Source: an uncultured Serinicoccus sp.
GTDB lineage: Bacteria; Actinomycetota; Actinomycetes; Actinomycetales; Dermatophilaceae
Length of the DNA: 64,000 nt
Direction: 5' to 3'
Assembly (NCBI RefSeq): GCF_947500995.1
Contig: NZ_CANMUA010000011.1
Span: 62,001 to 126,000 of the forward strand
In this document: positions 29,011-39,320 of the stretch, in pieces
Position numbering within the stretch: the stretch's first letter is position 1
How the letters are laid out: every line of letters starts with the position of its first letter
Notes under the pieces: generated by a model
Seen by the model: only the letters and a program-made list of their open reading frames with translations
The model's database searches: none
Told to the model about the DNA's origin: nothing
Made by a program: the position numbers and the translations under genes

Positions 29011-29854
29011 ATGGGGGCGGGTCTGGGGGAGGGGGTCAGGGCCGTGCGTGGCCGGCGCTCGCGCCGGGCGGCGAGCAGGGCCTGGAGCAGCGCGACCATC
29101 GCCTCCTCGTCGGCGACCCGGAAGCGGGCCTGCGTGTCGCCGTCGCCGACGTGCACCGTCAGCCGCCGCTGCGCACGCGCGGCGTCCGTGTCATCGGCCA
29201 GGGCCTGGAAGCCGTGCTCGTCGGTGAGGTCGTCGCCGGCGTAGAACACCGCCTGCGCCCCCACCTCGTCGGCCAGCGCCAGGAGGGCGACGCCCTTGCC
29301 GACGTGGGCGGCGGCCAGCTCGACGACACCCTTGCCGGGCGTCACCTCCAGGGAGGTATGCCGTGCCCCCAGCTCCCGGGCGGCGTCCAGGGCGGAGCGC
29401 GCCTCCTCGTCGGGCAGGCCCCGGGTGTGCACGACCCGGCCGGCGGGCTTGTCCTCGACCCGCAGGCCGGGGTGCTCCTCGCGCATCGCCGCGAGCTCCT
29501 CGTCGAGGGTCCCCAGCAGCGCCTGCTGGTCGTCGTCCAGGGCCAGGCCGCCCTCCGCGCGGGAGTCCTCGGCGCCGTGGCTGCCGATGAGCACGAGCGG
29601 GCCGTCGTGGGCCGCGCCGGAGAGCTCGCGCAGCGGGTCGAGGGCCCGCCCGCTGACCAGGGCGACCGTCGTGTCGGGGAGGTCGGCGAGGGAGGTGAGC
29701 GCCGGCATACCTCCCTCGACCGGGCGGGAGTCCATGGGGTCGACCACGAGCGGCGCCAGGACCCCGTCGAAGTCCGTGGCGACGAGCACGCGGTCGTGGG
29801 CGGCGAAGTCGGCGAGCGCCTCCACGAGGGCGGCGTCCAGCTCGGGCGAGCCGC

Positions 29855-29858
<4 letters not shown>
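28992..29858 (-). CDS. otsB: Trehalose-6-phosphate phosphatase
   Basis: 288-aa HAD-superfamily phosphatase. The nucleophile motif is DFDGVLAP (D at 29 and 31), with LVSGR, a lysine in GKGVVELAA, and FYAGDDLTDEHGF as the terminal HAD motif. It removes phosphate from trehalose-6-phosphate made by OtsA, with which it overlaps by 4 bp. Its C-terminal residues ITDRAP are encoded by the 32-bp repeat. Confidence 0.92.
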
Positions 29859-31327
<1,469 letters not shown>

Positions 31328-31515
31328 ACCTCCAGGTGCGTGGTCGGATCGGTCCGGGGGTCAGCCTACGAGGTGCGCGGCCGGGCCGCCGGGGGAACCG
31401 GACCCCACCCTCGCGCGTTCATCCCCGGAACCGGCCCTGGCGCCGGCGGCCCCGCGCGCGTGCGCCACACCGGGGTCGCCCGCCAGACATCTGAGATCCA
31501 GGAAGACCCCCTACC

Positions 31516-33540
31516 GTGGAGTACGTGACCACCGAGATGCCGCGCTCGAGCCACCCGGACGTGACCCGCCCGGTGCCCTCCGGCGGCGGCTCCGCGGACA
31601 CCCAGCAGATCGTCGTCCCCCGGCGGCTCGGCCCGTGGACGCTCCAGGAGCGCATCGGCGAGGGGGGTATGGGGGTCGTCTGGCGGGCGAGCGACGACCG
31701 GGGTCGCGAGGTCGCCATCAAGGTCCTGCGCAGCCACATCGCCCACGACGACGGCGCCCGTGAGCGGCTGCGGCGCGAGGTGCACACCCTGGCGCGGGTC
31801 AACCACCCGCGGGTGGCGGCCGTCATCGACGCCGACGTCGACGGCCCGGCGCCCTACATCGTCACCGAGTACGTGCCCGGGCGACCGCTGGACGTCGTCA
31901 TCGAGGAGCGGGGTGGTCTCGGGCGGGAGCCGCTGCTGCGGCTGGCCCGGGGGCTGGCGGACGCGCTGCAGGCCATCCACGGCGTGGGCATCGTGCACCG
32001 GGACCTCAAGCCGGGCAACGTGCTGCTCGTGGGGGACGGCGAGCAGCTGGACCCGGTCGTCATCGACTTCGGCATCGCCCAGGTGGCCGACGACGTGCGG
32101 CTGACCTCGACCGGTCTGGTCATGGGCACGCCGGGCTACCTCTCGCCCGAGCTCGTCGACGGCGGCGACATCACCGAGGCCACCGACTGGTGGGGCTGGG
32201 CGGCCTGCCTGGCCTTCGCCGCGTCCGGGCACCCGCCGTTCGGGCGCGGGCCGATGACGGTGGTCCTGGACCGGGTCGTGCGGGGGAGGGTGCAGCTGGA
32301 CGGGGTGGACCCCCAGCTGGCGCCGCTGCTCGCGCTGGCGCTGTCGCCGAAGCCCTCGTGGCGGCCGGACGCGGGCGAGGTGCTCGAGGCGGTCGAGCTG
32401 TATGCCCGGGACGAGGACGTCACCGGCGCGCTGCCCCGGGTGCCGCACGAGCCGGCTGACGGGGGGCCGGACCGGGGCGCGGACGCGACGCAGGTGCATC
32501 GTGCCGCCGGGGCGCCCGGATGGGCGGTGAGCTCGGCCGGCGTGCCCTCCGAGGACCGGACCCGGGCGACGCCGCAGGGCCCGCAGACCCGGCAGGCGCC
32601 GGTGCGCCGTCCCGACCCGACCCGGGCCGCGCCGAGCGGGCCGCAGACGAGGCAGTGGGACGGGCAGGCCGCCGGGGCCTACGCCGGCTTCGCCGGTGCG
32701 GGGCAGGCGCGCGAGCCGCAGCAGTGGCCGGCCGACCCGGGCGAGGCGCAGCGGTGGGCGCAGGACGGCCGGCGGGGCGAGGCTCCCCGGGCGTCCTATC
32801 CCGACCCCTCGCCGAACCAGCCGGTCGCCCACCCTGACCGCGTCGGCGGGGGTGGGGTTACGGCATACCCCGACGGCGCGCAGCGGCCCAGCCCGCTGGA
32901 CCCGCACGAGCGACAGCCGGATCCGCGGATCGGGCGCAGCGCGCGCCGCGGGACCCTGGCGGCGATGCTCGTCGGCTTCACCGCGGTCGCGGCCGCGGCG
33001 CCGCTGCTGGCATGGGGAATGTATGCCGCGTGGGGCGTCCTCGCCCGCACCGTCGACCGCTCGCTCACCGGGCTGGTCCTGCGGCGGCACCAGAGCGGCC
33101 CGCGCCCCGGCGACGTGCCGATGGCGGTCATGGCCTCGCCGTGGCACCTGCTGACCGCGACCCTCGCGACGGTGCTCTCGCTGCTGCTGCCGCTGGGGAT
33201 CGCCGGGGTGGTGGCCATGGTGGTGTCGGGGCTGCTCACGACGACCGAGCTGGCCCCGGGGGTGGGGTTCGCCCACCCGGTGGCCGTGGGCACCGGATCG
33301 CTCATCGGTGGGTGGCTCGGATGGTGGGGCCTCGGGAGCACCTCGCTGCGCCGCGGCTCGCGGACCGTGGTGCGTGGCGTCGTGCCGTCGGGGGTGCCGA
33401 CGATGGTGCTCGTGACCCTGTGCCTGGCGGGCGGGGCCGGTCTGGCGTACTGGTCGCTGATGGACGGTGACATGGTCTCGTGGTGGCCGTTGACGGGCGG
33501 GACGAGCCCGCTGGACTTCCTACCGTTCGGGGTGCGCTGA
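31516..33540 (+). CDS. Membrane-anchored Ser/Thr protein kinase
   Basis: 674 aa from a GTG (another in-frame GTG at 31525 and an ATG at 31537 are alternatives). The kinase domain (about 38-300) has GEGGMGVVW, the VAIKVL lysine, HRDLKPGN, DFG and GTPGYLSPE, so it should be active. A long Pro/Gln/Arg-rich linker (about 310-470), with TRATPQGPQTRQ and TRAAPSGPQTRQ repeated, leads to about four membrane segments at the C-terminus. Unlike PknB it has no PASTA sensor, so the signal is unknown. Confidence 0.88.
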   Translation: MEYVTTEMPRSSHPDVTRPVPSGGGSADTQQIVVPRRLGPWTLQERIGEGGMGVVWRASDDRGREVAIKVLRSHIAHDDGARERLRREVHTLARVNHPRVAAVIDADVDGPAPYIVTEYVPGRPLDVVIEERGGLGREPLLRLARGLADALQAIHGVGIVHRDLKPGNVLLVGDGEQLDPVVIDFGIAQVADDVRLTSTGLVMGTPGYLSPELVDGGDITEATDWWGWAACLAFAASGHPPFGRGPMTVVLDRVVRGRVQLDGVDPQLAPLLALALSPKPSWRPDAGEVLEAVELYARDEDVTGALPRVPHEPADGGPDRGADATQVHRAAGAPGWAVSSAGVPSEDRTRATPQGPQTRQAPVRRPDPTRAAPSGPQTRQWDGQAAGAYAGFAGAGQAREPQQWPADPGEAQRWAQDGRRGEAPRASYPDPSPNQPVAHPDRVGGGGVTAYPDGAQRPSPLDPHERQPDPRIGRSARRGTLAAMLVGFTAVAAAAPLLAWGMYAAWGVLARTVDRSLTGLVLRRHQSGPRPGDVPMAVMASPWHLLTATLATVLSLLLPLGIAGVVAMVVSGLLTTTELAPGVGFAHPVAVGTGSLIGGWLGWWGLGSTSLRRGSRTVVRGVVPSGVPTMVLVTLCLAGGAGLAYWSLMDGDMVSWWPLTGGTSPLDFLPFGVR

Positions 33541-33574
33541 GCCGTCGCGGCGCGCCGGGTATACCGCCACATCC

Positions 33575-33612
33575 GTCACACGCGATGCATTGCGTCACGT
33601 GAGACTCGTCAC
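33575..33612. promoter_or_regulatory. Repeated GTCAC half-sites upstream of the Rpf-like gene
   Basis: Three GTCAC pentamers start at 33575, 33594 and 33608, around a near-palindrome ACGCGATGCATTGCGT. They may be binding sites for a regulator such as MtrA or a CRP-like protein, but the spacing fits neither cleanly. TTGACC at 33638-33643 is a possible -35. Tentative. Confidence 0.3.
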
Positions 33613-33702
33613 ATTGGGCTTCCCAGGCGTGTCGCCTTGACCTAACGTGGGCCGGGCGTCTTGTCCCAGGCGTCACCCTTGCCCCAGACGGAAGGACCTT
33701 CC

Positions 33703-34680
33703 ATGGCCCGCCACGCCCGCCACCGCGCCGCCCGCACGGGTGCCGCCCTGCGTCGAGCCGGGCAGGCCACGCTCGCCGGCACCGCCTCCCTCGCCTCGGT
33801 CGGGCTCACCGCCCAGGGCGCCGCCGCCGACGACAACGTGTGGGACCGCGTGGCGGCCTGCGAGTCCACCGGCAACTGGAGCATCAACAGCGGCAACGGG
33901 TTCTACGGCGGCCTGCAGTTCTGGCACCCGACGTGGAAGGGTTACGGCGGCCAGGAGTTCGCCGGCTACGCCCACCAGGCGAGCAAGGTCGAGCAGATCA
34001 CCGTGGCCCAGCGCGTGCTGCGGGTGCAGGGCCCGGGCGCTTGGCCGGTGTGCTCGGTCCGCGCGGGACTGACCATGCAGAACGGGCTCGAGCCCTACCC
34101 GGGTGGTGGCTCCCCGGCTCCCTCGCCCGCACCGGACCCGGAGCCCGAGCCGCAGCCCGACCCCACCCCGCCCCCGGGCGAGGCCACGACGTGGACGGTG
34201 ACCGCCGGCGCCGGCGCGAACATCCGCTCCGGGCCGGGGACGAGCTACGGGGTCATCGGCGGAGCGTCCAAGGGCACCCGCTTCCAGGGCGTGGCGAGCA
34301 ACGGCTGGGTCAAGCTCGATGGCCGCTCGGGGTGGATCAGCGCCGGCATCATGAGTTCCGGCGGCAACCAGGGCGGGGGTGGCGGCGGCGGTGGCAGCGT
34401 CTCCGACATGTCGCCGCTCGTCGCCGACGGCATCCGCGGCCCGCTGACGACCAAGGCGGTCCAGCGCTGGGTCGGCGTCGCCGAGACCGGCGCGTGGGAC
34501 ACCAAGACCATCAAGGCCGTCCAGGCGAAGGTCGGCACAGGCGTCGACGGCGTGTGGGGCCCGAAGTCGCAGGCGGCCCTGCAGAGCTACATCGGCGTCT
34601 CCCGCGACGGCTCGACCTACATGAACCACCGCACGGTCGTCGGCCTGCAGAAGTGGCTCAACGCCAACGTCATCGGCTGA
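33703..34680 (+). CDS. Resuscitation-promoting-factor-like muralytic protein
   Basis: 325 aa. A signal peptide (about 1-40, AQGAAA) precedes an Rpf/transglycosylase domain (about 43-118) with catalytic E in VAACESTGNW and NGFYGGLQFW. A Pro-rich linker, a bacterial SH3 domain (about 165-225), a Gly run and a C-terminal domain resembling peptidoglycan-binding repeats follow. It should be secreted and cleave cell-wall glycan, aiding growth resumption. GAAGGA precedes the ATG at 33703. Confidence 0.88.
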   Translation: MARHARHRAARTGAALRRAGQATLAGTASLASVGLTAQGAAADDNVWDRVAACESTGNWSINSGNGFYGGLQFWHPTWKGYGGQEFAGYAHQASKVEQITVAQRVLRVQGPGAWPVCSVRAGLTMQNGLEPYPGGGSPAPSPAPDPEPEPQPDPTPPPGEATTWTVTAGAGANIRSGPGTSYGVIGGASKGTRFQGVASNGWVKLDGRSGWISAGIMSSGGNQGGGGGGGGSVSDMSPLVADGIRGPLTTKAVQRWVGVAETGAWDTKTIKAVQAKVGTGVDGVWGPKSQAALQSYIGVSRDGSTYMNHRTVVGLQKWLNANVIG

Positions 34681-34723
34681 GACGGGTAGCATCGACGCGC
34701 TGTCCGGCCCTCGGGCTGGACGC

Positions 34724-34796
34724 GCTGGCGTGGCGCAATTGGTAGCGCACCTGTCTTGTAAATAGGTGGTTGAGGGTTCGAGTCCCTTCGCCAGCT
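34724..34796 (+). tRNA. tRNA-Thr (anticodon TGT)
   Basis: Acceptor arm GCTGGCG (34724-34730) pairs with CGCCAGC (34789-34795), discriminator T, CCA not encoded. The anticodon stem CCTGT/ATAGG holds loop CTTGTAA with anticodon TGT at 34757-34759; the T-loop is GGTTCGAGTCC. The 3' part from 34753 on is duplicated at 48,058, so it is a used integration target. Confidence 0.96.
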
Positions 34797-34800
34797 CTGA
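34753..34800 (+). repeat. Attachment-site copy 1, inside tRNA-Thr
   Basis: 48 bp running from the anticodon stem to four bases past the tRNA end, identical to 48058-48105. Such a repeat is what tRNA-targeting integrases leave: the intact tRNA at one end, a 3' fragment at the other. The element it bounds is about 13.3 kb. Confidence 0.85.
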
Positions 34801-34967
34801 ATTCGCTTGTGGCACAAGCGACTTGGGCTCTGCATTCTCTCCCTGCAGTCTGCTGTTCGAAGAACAGGTGGGCGGACCACCACGTAGCCCCTGGCCTGCA
34901 CCTTCTGTCGCAGCGCCGAGTGTCTCTCTTCGCGAAGCGTTGATCGTTAGTGCACGTATGCTGCACG
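34801..34967 (+). repeat. Left arm of element 1, with tRNA terminator
   Basis: Similar to 48106-48272. Shared pieces are a TCGCTTG hairpin (34803-34821, stem TCGCTTGT/ACAAGCGA, also able to end tRNA transcription), the block CAGTCTGCTGTTCG, a CTGTTC/GAACAG hairpin, and GCACGTATGCTGCACG at 34952-34967. It forms half of the 314-bp gap 34797-35110; the remainder up to 35,062 shows nothing clear. Confidence 0.65.
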
Positions 34968-35062
34968 CCCGACGGGGTGGGATCGGGGGGCGAGCGGGGG
35001 AGCGCGCGCTGGTCAGGCTGCGCAGCGTTAGGGCCAGGGCGTCCGGTGACGCGGGAGATGTG

Positions 35063-35100
35063 GTTCTGCCGCTGCCCGCCTTGGCGGGCAGCGGCAGAAC
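35063..35100 (-). terminator. Terminator of the DUF305 gene
   Basis: Perfect 18-bp inverted repeat (35063-35080 and 35083-35100) 10 bp beyond the DUF305 stop on its strand. The strongest hairpin in this part of the window. Confidence 0.8.
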
Positions 35101-35110
35101 TGCGCCCGGT

Positions 35111-35707
35111 TCAGCCTGTGGTTCCCTGGAGGAGGGCCTTCATCTCGTCGATCTCTACTTCCTGGCTCTCCGCAATGTTCTCGGCCAGTGCGACGGCCTC
35201 GGGGTGCAGGCCGTCCGCTACCTGAGTCTGAGCCATGCTGATGGCCCCATCGTGGTGCTCGACCATCATCTCCAGCCACATGGAGTCGAACTGGGAGCCC
35301 CGGGCACTGCCCAGGTCCTCCATGTCCTCGGGCGACATCATGCCCTCCATCTGCGAATGGTCCATGCCTTCCATGCCTCCGTGGCCGTCGGTCTCGGGCA
35401 CGTCTTCGCCCCAGGCCTGCAGCCACCCGGTCATGGTCTCGATCTCGGGTGCCTGGGCCGCCTGGATCCGTTCGGCGAGCTCCCTGACCTCGGTACCGCC
35501 CTGCTCCAGGGCCATGTCGGACATCTCGACCGCCTGTTGGTGATGAGGGATCATCTCGGTGGCGAACCGGACGTCGGCGTCGTTGTGCTCCTCGGACGCG
35601 GCCGAGGAGGACGGGTTCGCCGTGGTCCCATCACTGCAGGCGGAGATGGTCAAGACGGCCGCAAGGGCCATGGCGGGCATGCTCAACAATCGGGTGGTGC
35701 GGTTCAC
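35111..35707 (-). CDS. DUF305 lipoprotein, probably copper-related
   Basis: 198 aa. Lipobox ISAC (Cys about 24). Two ferritin-like helical halves each carry the family motif: FATEMIPHHQQAVEMSDMA and MMVEHHDGAISMAQTQV. Between them is a Met/His-rich loop (MEGMDHSQMEGMM) suited to binding copper. DUF305 proteins are frequent in copper-resistance loci of actinobacteria. A DUF6153-like gene lies upstream on the same strand. Confidence 0.87.
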   Translation of the reverse strand: MNRTTRLLSMPAMALAAVLTISACSDGTTANPSSSAASEEHNDADVRFATEMIPHHQQAVEMSDMALEQGGTEVRELAERIQAAQAPEIETMTGWLQAWGEDVPETDGHGGMEGMDHSQMEGMMSPEDMEDLGSARGSQFDSMWLEMMVEHHDGAISMAQTQVADGLHPEAVALAENIAESQEVEIDEMKALLQGTTG

Positions 35708-35780
35708 TACTGCTCTGCTTTCGTCGAAGGTGGTTCAGGAGGTGGGATCGGTGCCGGGGAGCGTCCCGGCCCGTGGCCTC

Positions 35781-36257
35781 TTAGACCCTCATGACGCAGA
35801 GCTGGTGGATCGATACCTCCCCGTGGGGCGGGAGAAGACGTGGCACCTCTGGCGAGCGCGCCTGCGGTGCGCGCCCCCGCGTCCAGCGCGGACCTCCCCG
35901 GCGGGCCAGGAAGGGGGCGACAGCCACGGCCGCCGCGCAGAGGACCGCGAGGCAGGTCGTGGCCCAGTTCGTGCCCTCCGTGCCGTGACCCTGCTGATGG
36001 TGGGCTCGTGATGGCCCGCCATCGCTGTCGTCCTGACCGTGGGCGTCGAGGGCGTGCGTCTGGCCGGTCGTGCTGAGTGGTCGGTCTGCGACGTGCGGCA
36101 GGGCCGGCGATCGGTCGCTGACGTCGACACCGTGCATGAAGGCAAGCGTCACTAGGAGCCCGACCAGGGCCAGCACGCGCACGACGAGTGTTTGTGACCA
36201 GGAGCGGATCGGTGCAGATCGCCGTAGCGCCGGGGCGGAGGCGGGGCGAGGCTGCAC
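35781..36257 (-). CDS. DUF6153-like small membrane protein
   Basis: 158 aa if started at the GTG at 36257; the start is uncertain. Two hydrophobic segments (RVLALVGLLVTLAFMHG and TCLAVLCAAAVAVAPFL) enclose a His-rich loop (HALDAHGQDD, AHHQQGHG), and the end reads LCVMRV, the pattern of DUF6153 proteins that accompany DUF305. It is probably part of the same copper-linked unit. Assignment is by pattern and context. Confidence 0.65.
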   Translation of the reverse strand: MQPRPASAPALRRSAPIRSWSQTLVVRVLALVGLLVTLAFMHGVDVSDRSPALPHVADRPLSTTGQTHALDAHGQDDSDGGPSRAHHQQGHGTEGTNWATTCLAVLCAAAVAVAPFLARRGGPRWTRGRAPQARSPEVPRLLPPHGEVSIHQLCVMRV

Positions 36258-36589
36258 CCTCCCAGAGTACGAGATGCCGTGGGCGGGTTTGGTGGGGCGG
36301 TCACCGGTTCCCGTCGCTGGAGAAACCGAGGTCTGCCTGCCCGGTGTAGGGCAGGGCGACCGAGTGTCCGAATCGGCCCCTCGAGGTAGTTGGCGGTCTG
36401 AGGTCTCTGATTCGTTCACTGAGCGAGCGAGACCCGAGTGCAGCAAATGCCCAGGTCAGAACGCAGCAGCGACGCTCGTGGCAGGCAAGCCTTGACGTGG
36501 TCGTTACCTGAGCGTGACATTTGGTGGCACCCCTGTGTAACCTCGAAGAGTCCTCCTCCCTGGGGGGACCCCCGAGCGCGACTGCCTAG
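36258..36589. other. Intergenic stretch with MtrA-like box
   Basis: No gene seen. On the minus strand 36503-36518 reads GTCAC-6-GTAAC, a direct repeat of 11-bp period like the MtrA box described for mycobacteria and Streptomyces; another GTAAC lies at 36537. It sits upstream of the riboswitch of a cell-wall hydrolase gene, a typical MtrA target class. The rest is featureless. Confidence 0.4.
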
Positions 36590-36752
36590 TCCTGTCCGCG
36601 CGCCGATCGGGGCCGTGGCACGTACGACACCGCTTTGACAGGAGCGGGGGAACCACCTCTGGAGCCGCCCCTGCGGCTCCTTGGGGCGAAGGACCGGCCA
36701 ACCCGGTCCAGGGGCACTCCAGCCCGAAGCCCGACAGCTCACCCCGCAGGCA
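36590..36752 (+). promoter_or_regulatory. c-di-AMP (ydaO/yuaA-type) riboswitch
   Basis: The leader of the NlpC/P60 gene carries the conserved blocks of this class: TTTGACAGGAGCGGGGGAAC near 36634-36653, a GGAGCCGC/GCGGCTCC hairpin at 36661-36680 followed by TTGGGGCGAA, and CCCGACAGCTCACCCCGCAG at 36730-36750 just before the ribosome-binding site. In Streptomyces and other actinobacteria such riboswitches control Rpf and NlpC/P60 genes and turn them off at high c-di-AMP. The 5' boundary is approximate. Confidence 0.85.
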
Positions 36753-36765
36753 CTGGAGGAACTAC

Positions 36766-37617
36766 ATGACCCAGCGCACCACCGGCCGCCACCGTCGGCC
36801 CGGTCGTCTCCGCACGACCAGCATCACCCTGACCCGCACGGCGGCCGTGGCCGCGACGTCGACCGGCCTGCTGGCCGGCGCGGCGCTGAGCGCCAACGCA
36901 GCACCCGAGGTGCCCCAGGACCGTGACGGCCTGCTCCGTCTCGGTGTGGGCGTCAGCGCCGACCGCACGGTCACCGTGGACCGGCCGGCCGAGGCCGTCG
37001 CCGCCCCGTCCGACATCGAGCTCGACTCCTTCGGGATCGGCGGGTTCTCCGCCTACACCCCCCAGGTCGAGGTCGAGGAGCCGGTCCAGGCCGCGCCCGC
37101 CCAGCAGGAGCAGGAGCAGGCCGCCCCCGCGCAGCCGCAGCAGGAGCAGGTCACCGAGCAGGTCTCCGCCCGTGAGGAGACCAGCGCGAGCCGCACCAAC
37201 GAGCGCGCCGCCACGCCGGAGCCCGCCGCCCCGGCCGAGCCGGCCGCCCAGTCCCAGCCGGAGCCCGCCGCGGCCCCCGCCCCGACCGGTGGCGTGCTCG
37301 GTATCGCCGCCGGCCTGGTCGGCACGCCCTACCAGTGGGGTGGCAGCACCCCGGCCGGTTTCGACTGCTCCGGCTTCACCAGCTACGTCTTCGCGGCGGT
37401 GGGCATCTCCCTGCCGCGCACCGCCGCCGCCCAGCAGGCGTACGCCACCCCGGTCAGCGACCCGCAACCCGGCGACCTGATCTTCTACGGGTACCCCGCC
37501 TACCACATCGGCATCTACGCCGGCAACGGCATGATGTACGACTCGCCCCGCCCGGGCAAGGTCCTCGATCTGCGCCCGGTATTCGACGGTGTCTCCGGCT
37601 ACGGCCGGGTCGGCTGA
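36766..37617 (+). CDS. Secreted NlpC/P60 endopeptidase
   Basis: 283 aa. Signal peptide to about residue 46 (ALSANA). A long Gln/Glu/Pro/Ala-rich linker (about 90-170) leads to a C-terminal NlpC/P60 (C40) domain: catalytic Cys in GFDCSGFTSYVF, His in YHIGIYAGNG, and YGYPAYH before it. It cleaves peptidoglycan stem peptides outside the cell. It is preceded by a c-di-AMP riboswitch and a GGAGGA ribosome-binding site. Confidence 0.92.
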   Translation: MTQRTTGRHRRPGRLRTTSITLTRTAAVAATSTGLLAGAALSANAAPEVPQDRDGLLRLGVGVSADRTVTVDRPAEAVAAPSDIELDSFGIGGFSAYTPQVEVEEPVQAAPAQQEQEQAAPAQPQQEQVTEQVSAREETSASRTNERAATPEPAAPAEPAAQSQPEPAAAPAPTGGVLGIAAGLVGTPYQWGGSTPAGFDCSGFTSYVFAAVGISLPRTAAAQQAYATPVSDPQPGDLIFYGYPAYHIGIYAGNGMMYDSPRPGKVLDLRPVFDGVSGYGRVG

Positions 37618-37657
37618 CCCCAGCCCGCCACGGCGAGCACGCTCCCGCCCCGACGAC

Positions 37658-37692
37658 AGCCCCGGCCGCACCCCGTGTGCGGACCGGGGCTT
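37658..37692 (+). terminator. Terminator of the NlpC/P60 gene
   Basis: Arms AGCCCCGGCCGCAC and GTGCGGACCGGGGCT with one bulged base, 41 bp after the stop, followed by TTCGTC. The remaining gap to nuoN shows only a C-run near 37,748. Confidence 0.75.
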
Positions 37693-37904
37693 CGTCATAC
37701 CCGGAGGGTCAGAACGGCGAGATCGCACCACCGCTGGCTGTCGACCCCCCCCCGGCCGCCCTCGTGACAAAGACGGTCCTGGCTCAGACGCGGCCCCGGC
37801 CACGAGGTCGAGCCAGGGAAGTGGTGGACCCGATCTATGCCAGATCTGCAGGCGCGGGAAGGTCCGGACCGCCATGCACAGGCTGGGCGCGGCGTGGCCG
37901 CACA

Positions 37905-39314
37905 TCAGGCGGTGGCAACGGCCCACAGGACCCCGGACCCGACACCGACCAGCGCGCTCAGGCCGGCGGTCACGACGGCGGTCCACCGTGACCAGGGAGC
38001 GGGCGGATCGCCGTCCTCCGGGTGCTCGGTCGTTGGGCGGGCGTAGAGCGCGGCGATCCACCGCAGGTAGTAGAAGAGGCTGACCAGGGTGTTCAGCAGG
38101 ACCAGGACCGCCAGCCAGGCGTAGCCGGCGTCCCAGGCGGCGGCCGTGGTGGTGAGCTTGCCGACGAAGACCGCGGTGGGCGGGGTCCCGACCAGCCCGA
38201 GCAGCGCCACGACCAGCGCCGCGGCGAGCCACGGGTAGCGCCTGCCCACCCCACGGTAGGCGGACAGCTCGCGGCGCCGCGGGAACGCGGTGGTGACGGC
38301 GAAGGCCGCCAGGTTGGTGACCGTGTAGCCGGCGAGGTAGAGCAGCAGGGACGGCAGCGCCAGGTCGCTGCGGCCCGCCACCGTGACGGGCACGAGCAGG
38401 TAGCCCACCTGGCTGACGGTGGACCAGCCGAGCAGGCGCCGCGGGTCGGTCTGGGCGTAGGCGGCGAGGTTGCCCACCGTCATGCTGGCGACGGCCAGCA
38501 CGCCGACGAGCAGCGGCCACGCCAGGGTGTCGGGCAGGGCGCCCACGAGTCGGTATGCGGCCACGACCGCCCCGATCTTCGGCACCGTCGTGAGGAACGC
38601 CGCGACGGCACCGCCGGCGCCCTGCGCGGCGTCGGGGACCCAGAAGTGCGCGGGGACGCCACCGGCCTTGAACAGCAACCCGCCCAGGACCCCCACGACA
38701 CCGGCGGCGACCACCGCCCGAGGCGCGGCGGCCAGCGGGTCGGCCAGCCCGGCGTACGACGTCGTGCCGGACACGCCGTAGAGCAGCGTGACCCCGGACA
38801 ACAGCAGGATGCCAAAGAGGGCACCGAGCAGGTAAGTCTTCATCGCCGCCTCGGCCGCCACGGCGGTCCCGGTGATCCCGATGAGGCCGTAGAGGGGGAC
38901 GCTGGTCAGCAGGAAGCCGACGGCGACGACGAGCAGGTCATCGGCGCCGGCGAGGACCAGCGTGCCGGTCGTGGACAGGAGCAGCAGCGCGTAGGTCTCG
39001 CTCTCCCGCGGGCTGCCGTCGATCTCGTCCGCCGCCAGCGCCAGCACCACCAGGGCGCCCAGGGTCGCGACGAGGCGGGCCACCCCGGTGGACGGGTCCA
39101 CGGTGAAGCTGCCCTCCATGGCCACCGCAGTCGGGCCGGCCAGGGCGACGGCGGCCATCGCAGCGGCGAGCACCAGGGCGGCCGAGGCGACGACCCGGGT
39201 GACCCACTGCCGCGTGCGGGGCAGGAACGACCCACCGAGCAGGGCGGCGAGGGCGCCGAGGAAGAGCACGATCTCCGGCAGGAGCAGGGCCGGTCGCATC
39301 GCCATGGAGTCCAC
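37905..39314 (-). CDS. nuoN: NADH-quinone oxidoreductase subunit N-like
   Basis: 469 aa, antiporter-like membrane subunit with about 14 segments. Family motifs include GSFTVDPSTGVARL, a conserved Lys in LLFKAGGVPAHFWVPDAAQGAGG, and AYAQTDPRRLLGWSTVSQVGY. Last gene of the minus-strand cluster, 6 bp after nuoM. The GTG at 39314 has GGGAGG upstream; ATGs at 39305 and 39299 are alternatives. Confidence 0.9.
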   Translation of the reverse strand: MDSMAMRPALLLPEIVLFLGALAALLGGSFLPRTRQWVTRVVASAALVLAAAMAAVALAGPTAVAMEGSFTVDPSTGVARLVATLGALVVLALAADEIDGSPRESETYALLLLSTTGTLVLAGADDLLVVAVGFLLTSVPLYGLIGITGTAVAAEAAMKTYLLGALFGILLLSGVTLLYGVSGTTSYAGLADPLAAAPRAVVAAGVVGVLGGLLFKAGGVPAHFWVPDAAQGAGGAVAAFLTTVPKIGAVVAAYRLVGALPDTLAWPLLVGVLAVASMTVGNLAAYAQTDPRRLLGWSTVSQVGYLLVPVTVAGRSDLALPSLLLYLAGYTVTNLAAFAVTTAFPRRRELSAYRGVGRRYPWLAAALVVALLGLVGTPPTAVFVGKLTTTAAAWDAGYAWLAVLVLLNTLVSLFYYLRWIAALYARPTTEHPEDGDPPAPWSRWTAVVTAGLSALVGVGSGVLWAVATA

Positions 39315-39320
39315 CGCCGC

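Noticed and set aside
36258-36500. Small protein-coding gene between the DUF6153-like gene and the riboswitch
   Set aside because: Open frames here have no convincing start, ribosome-binding site or domain pattern.
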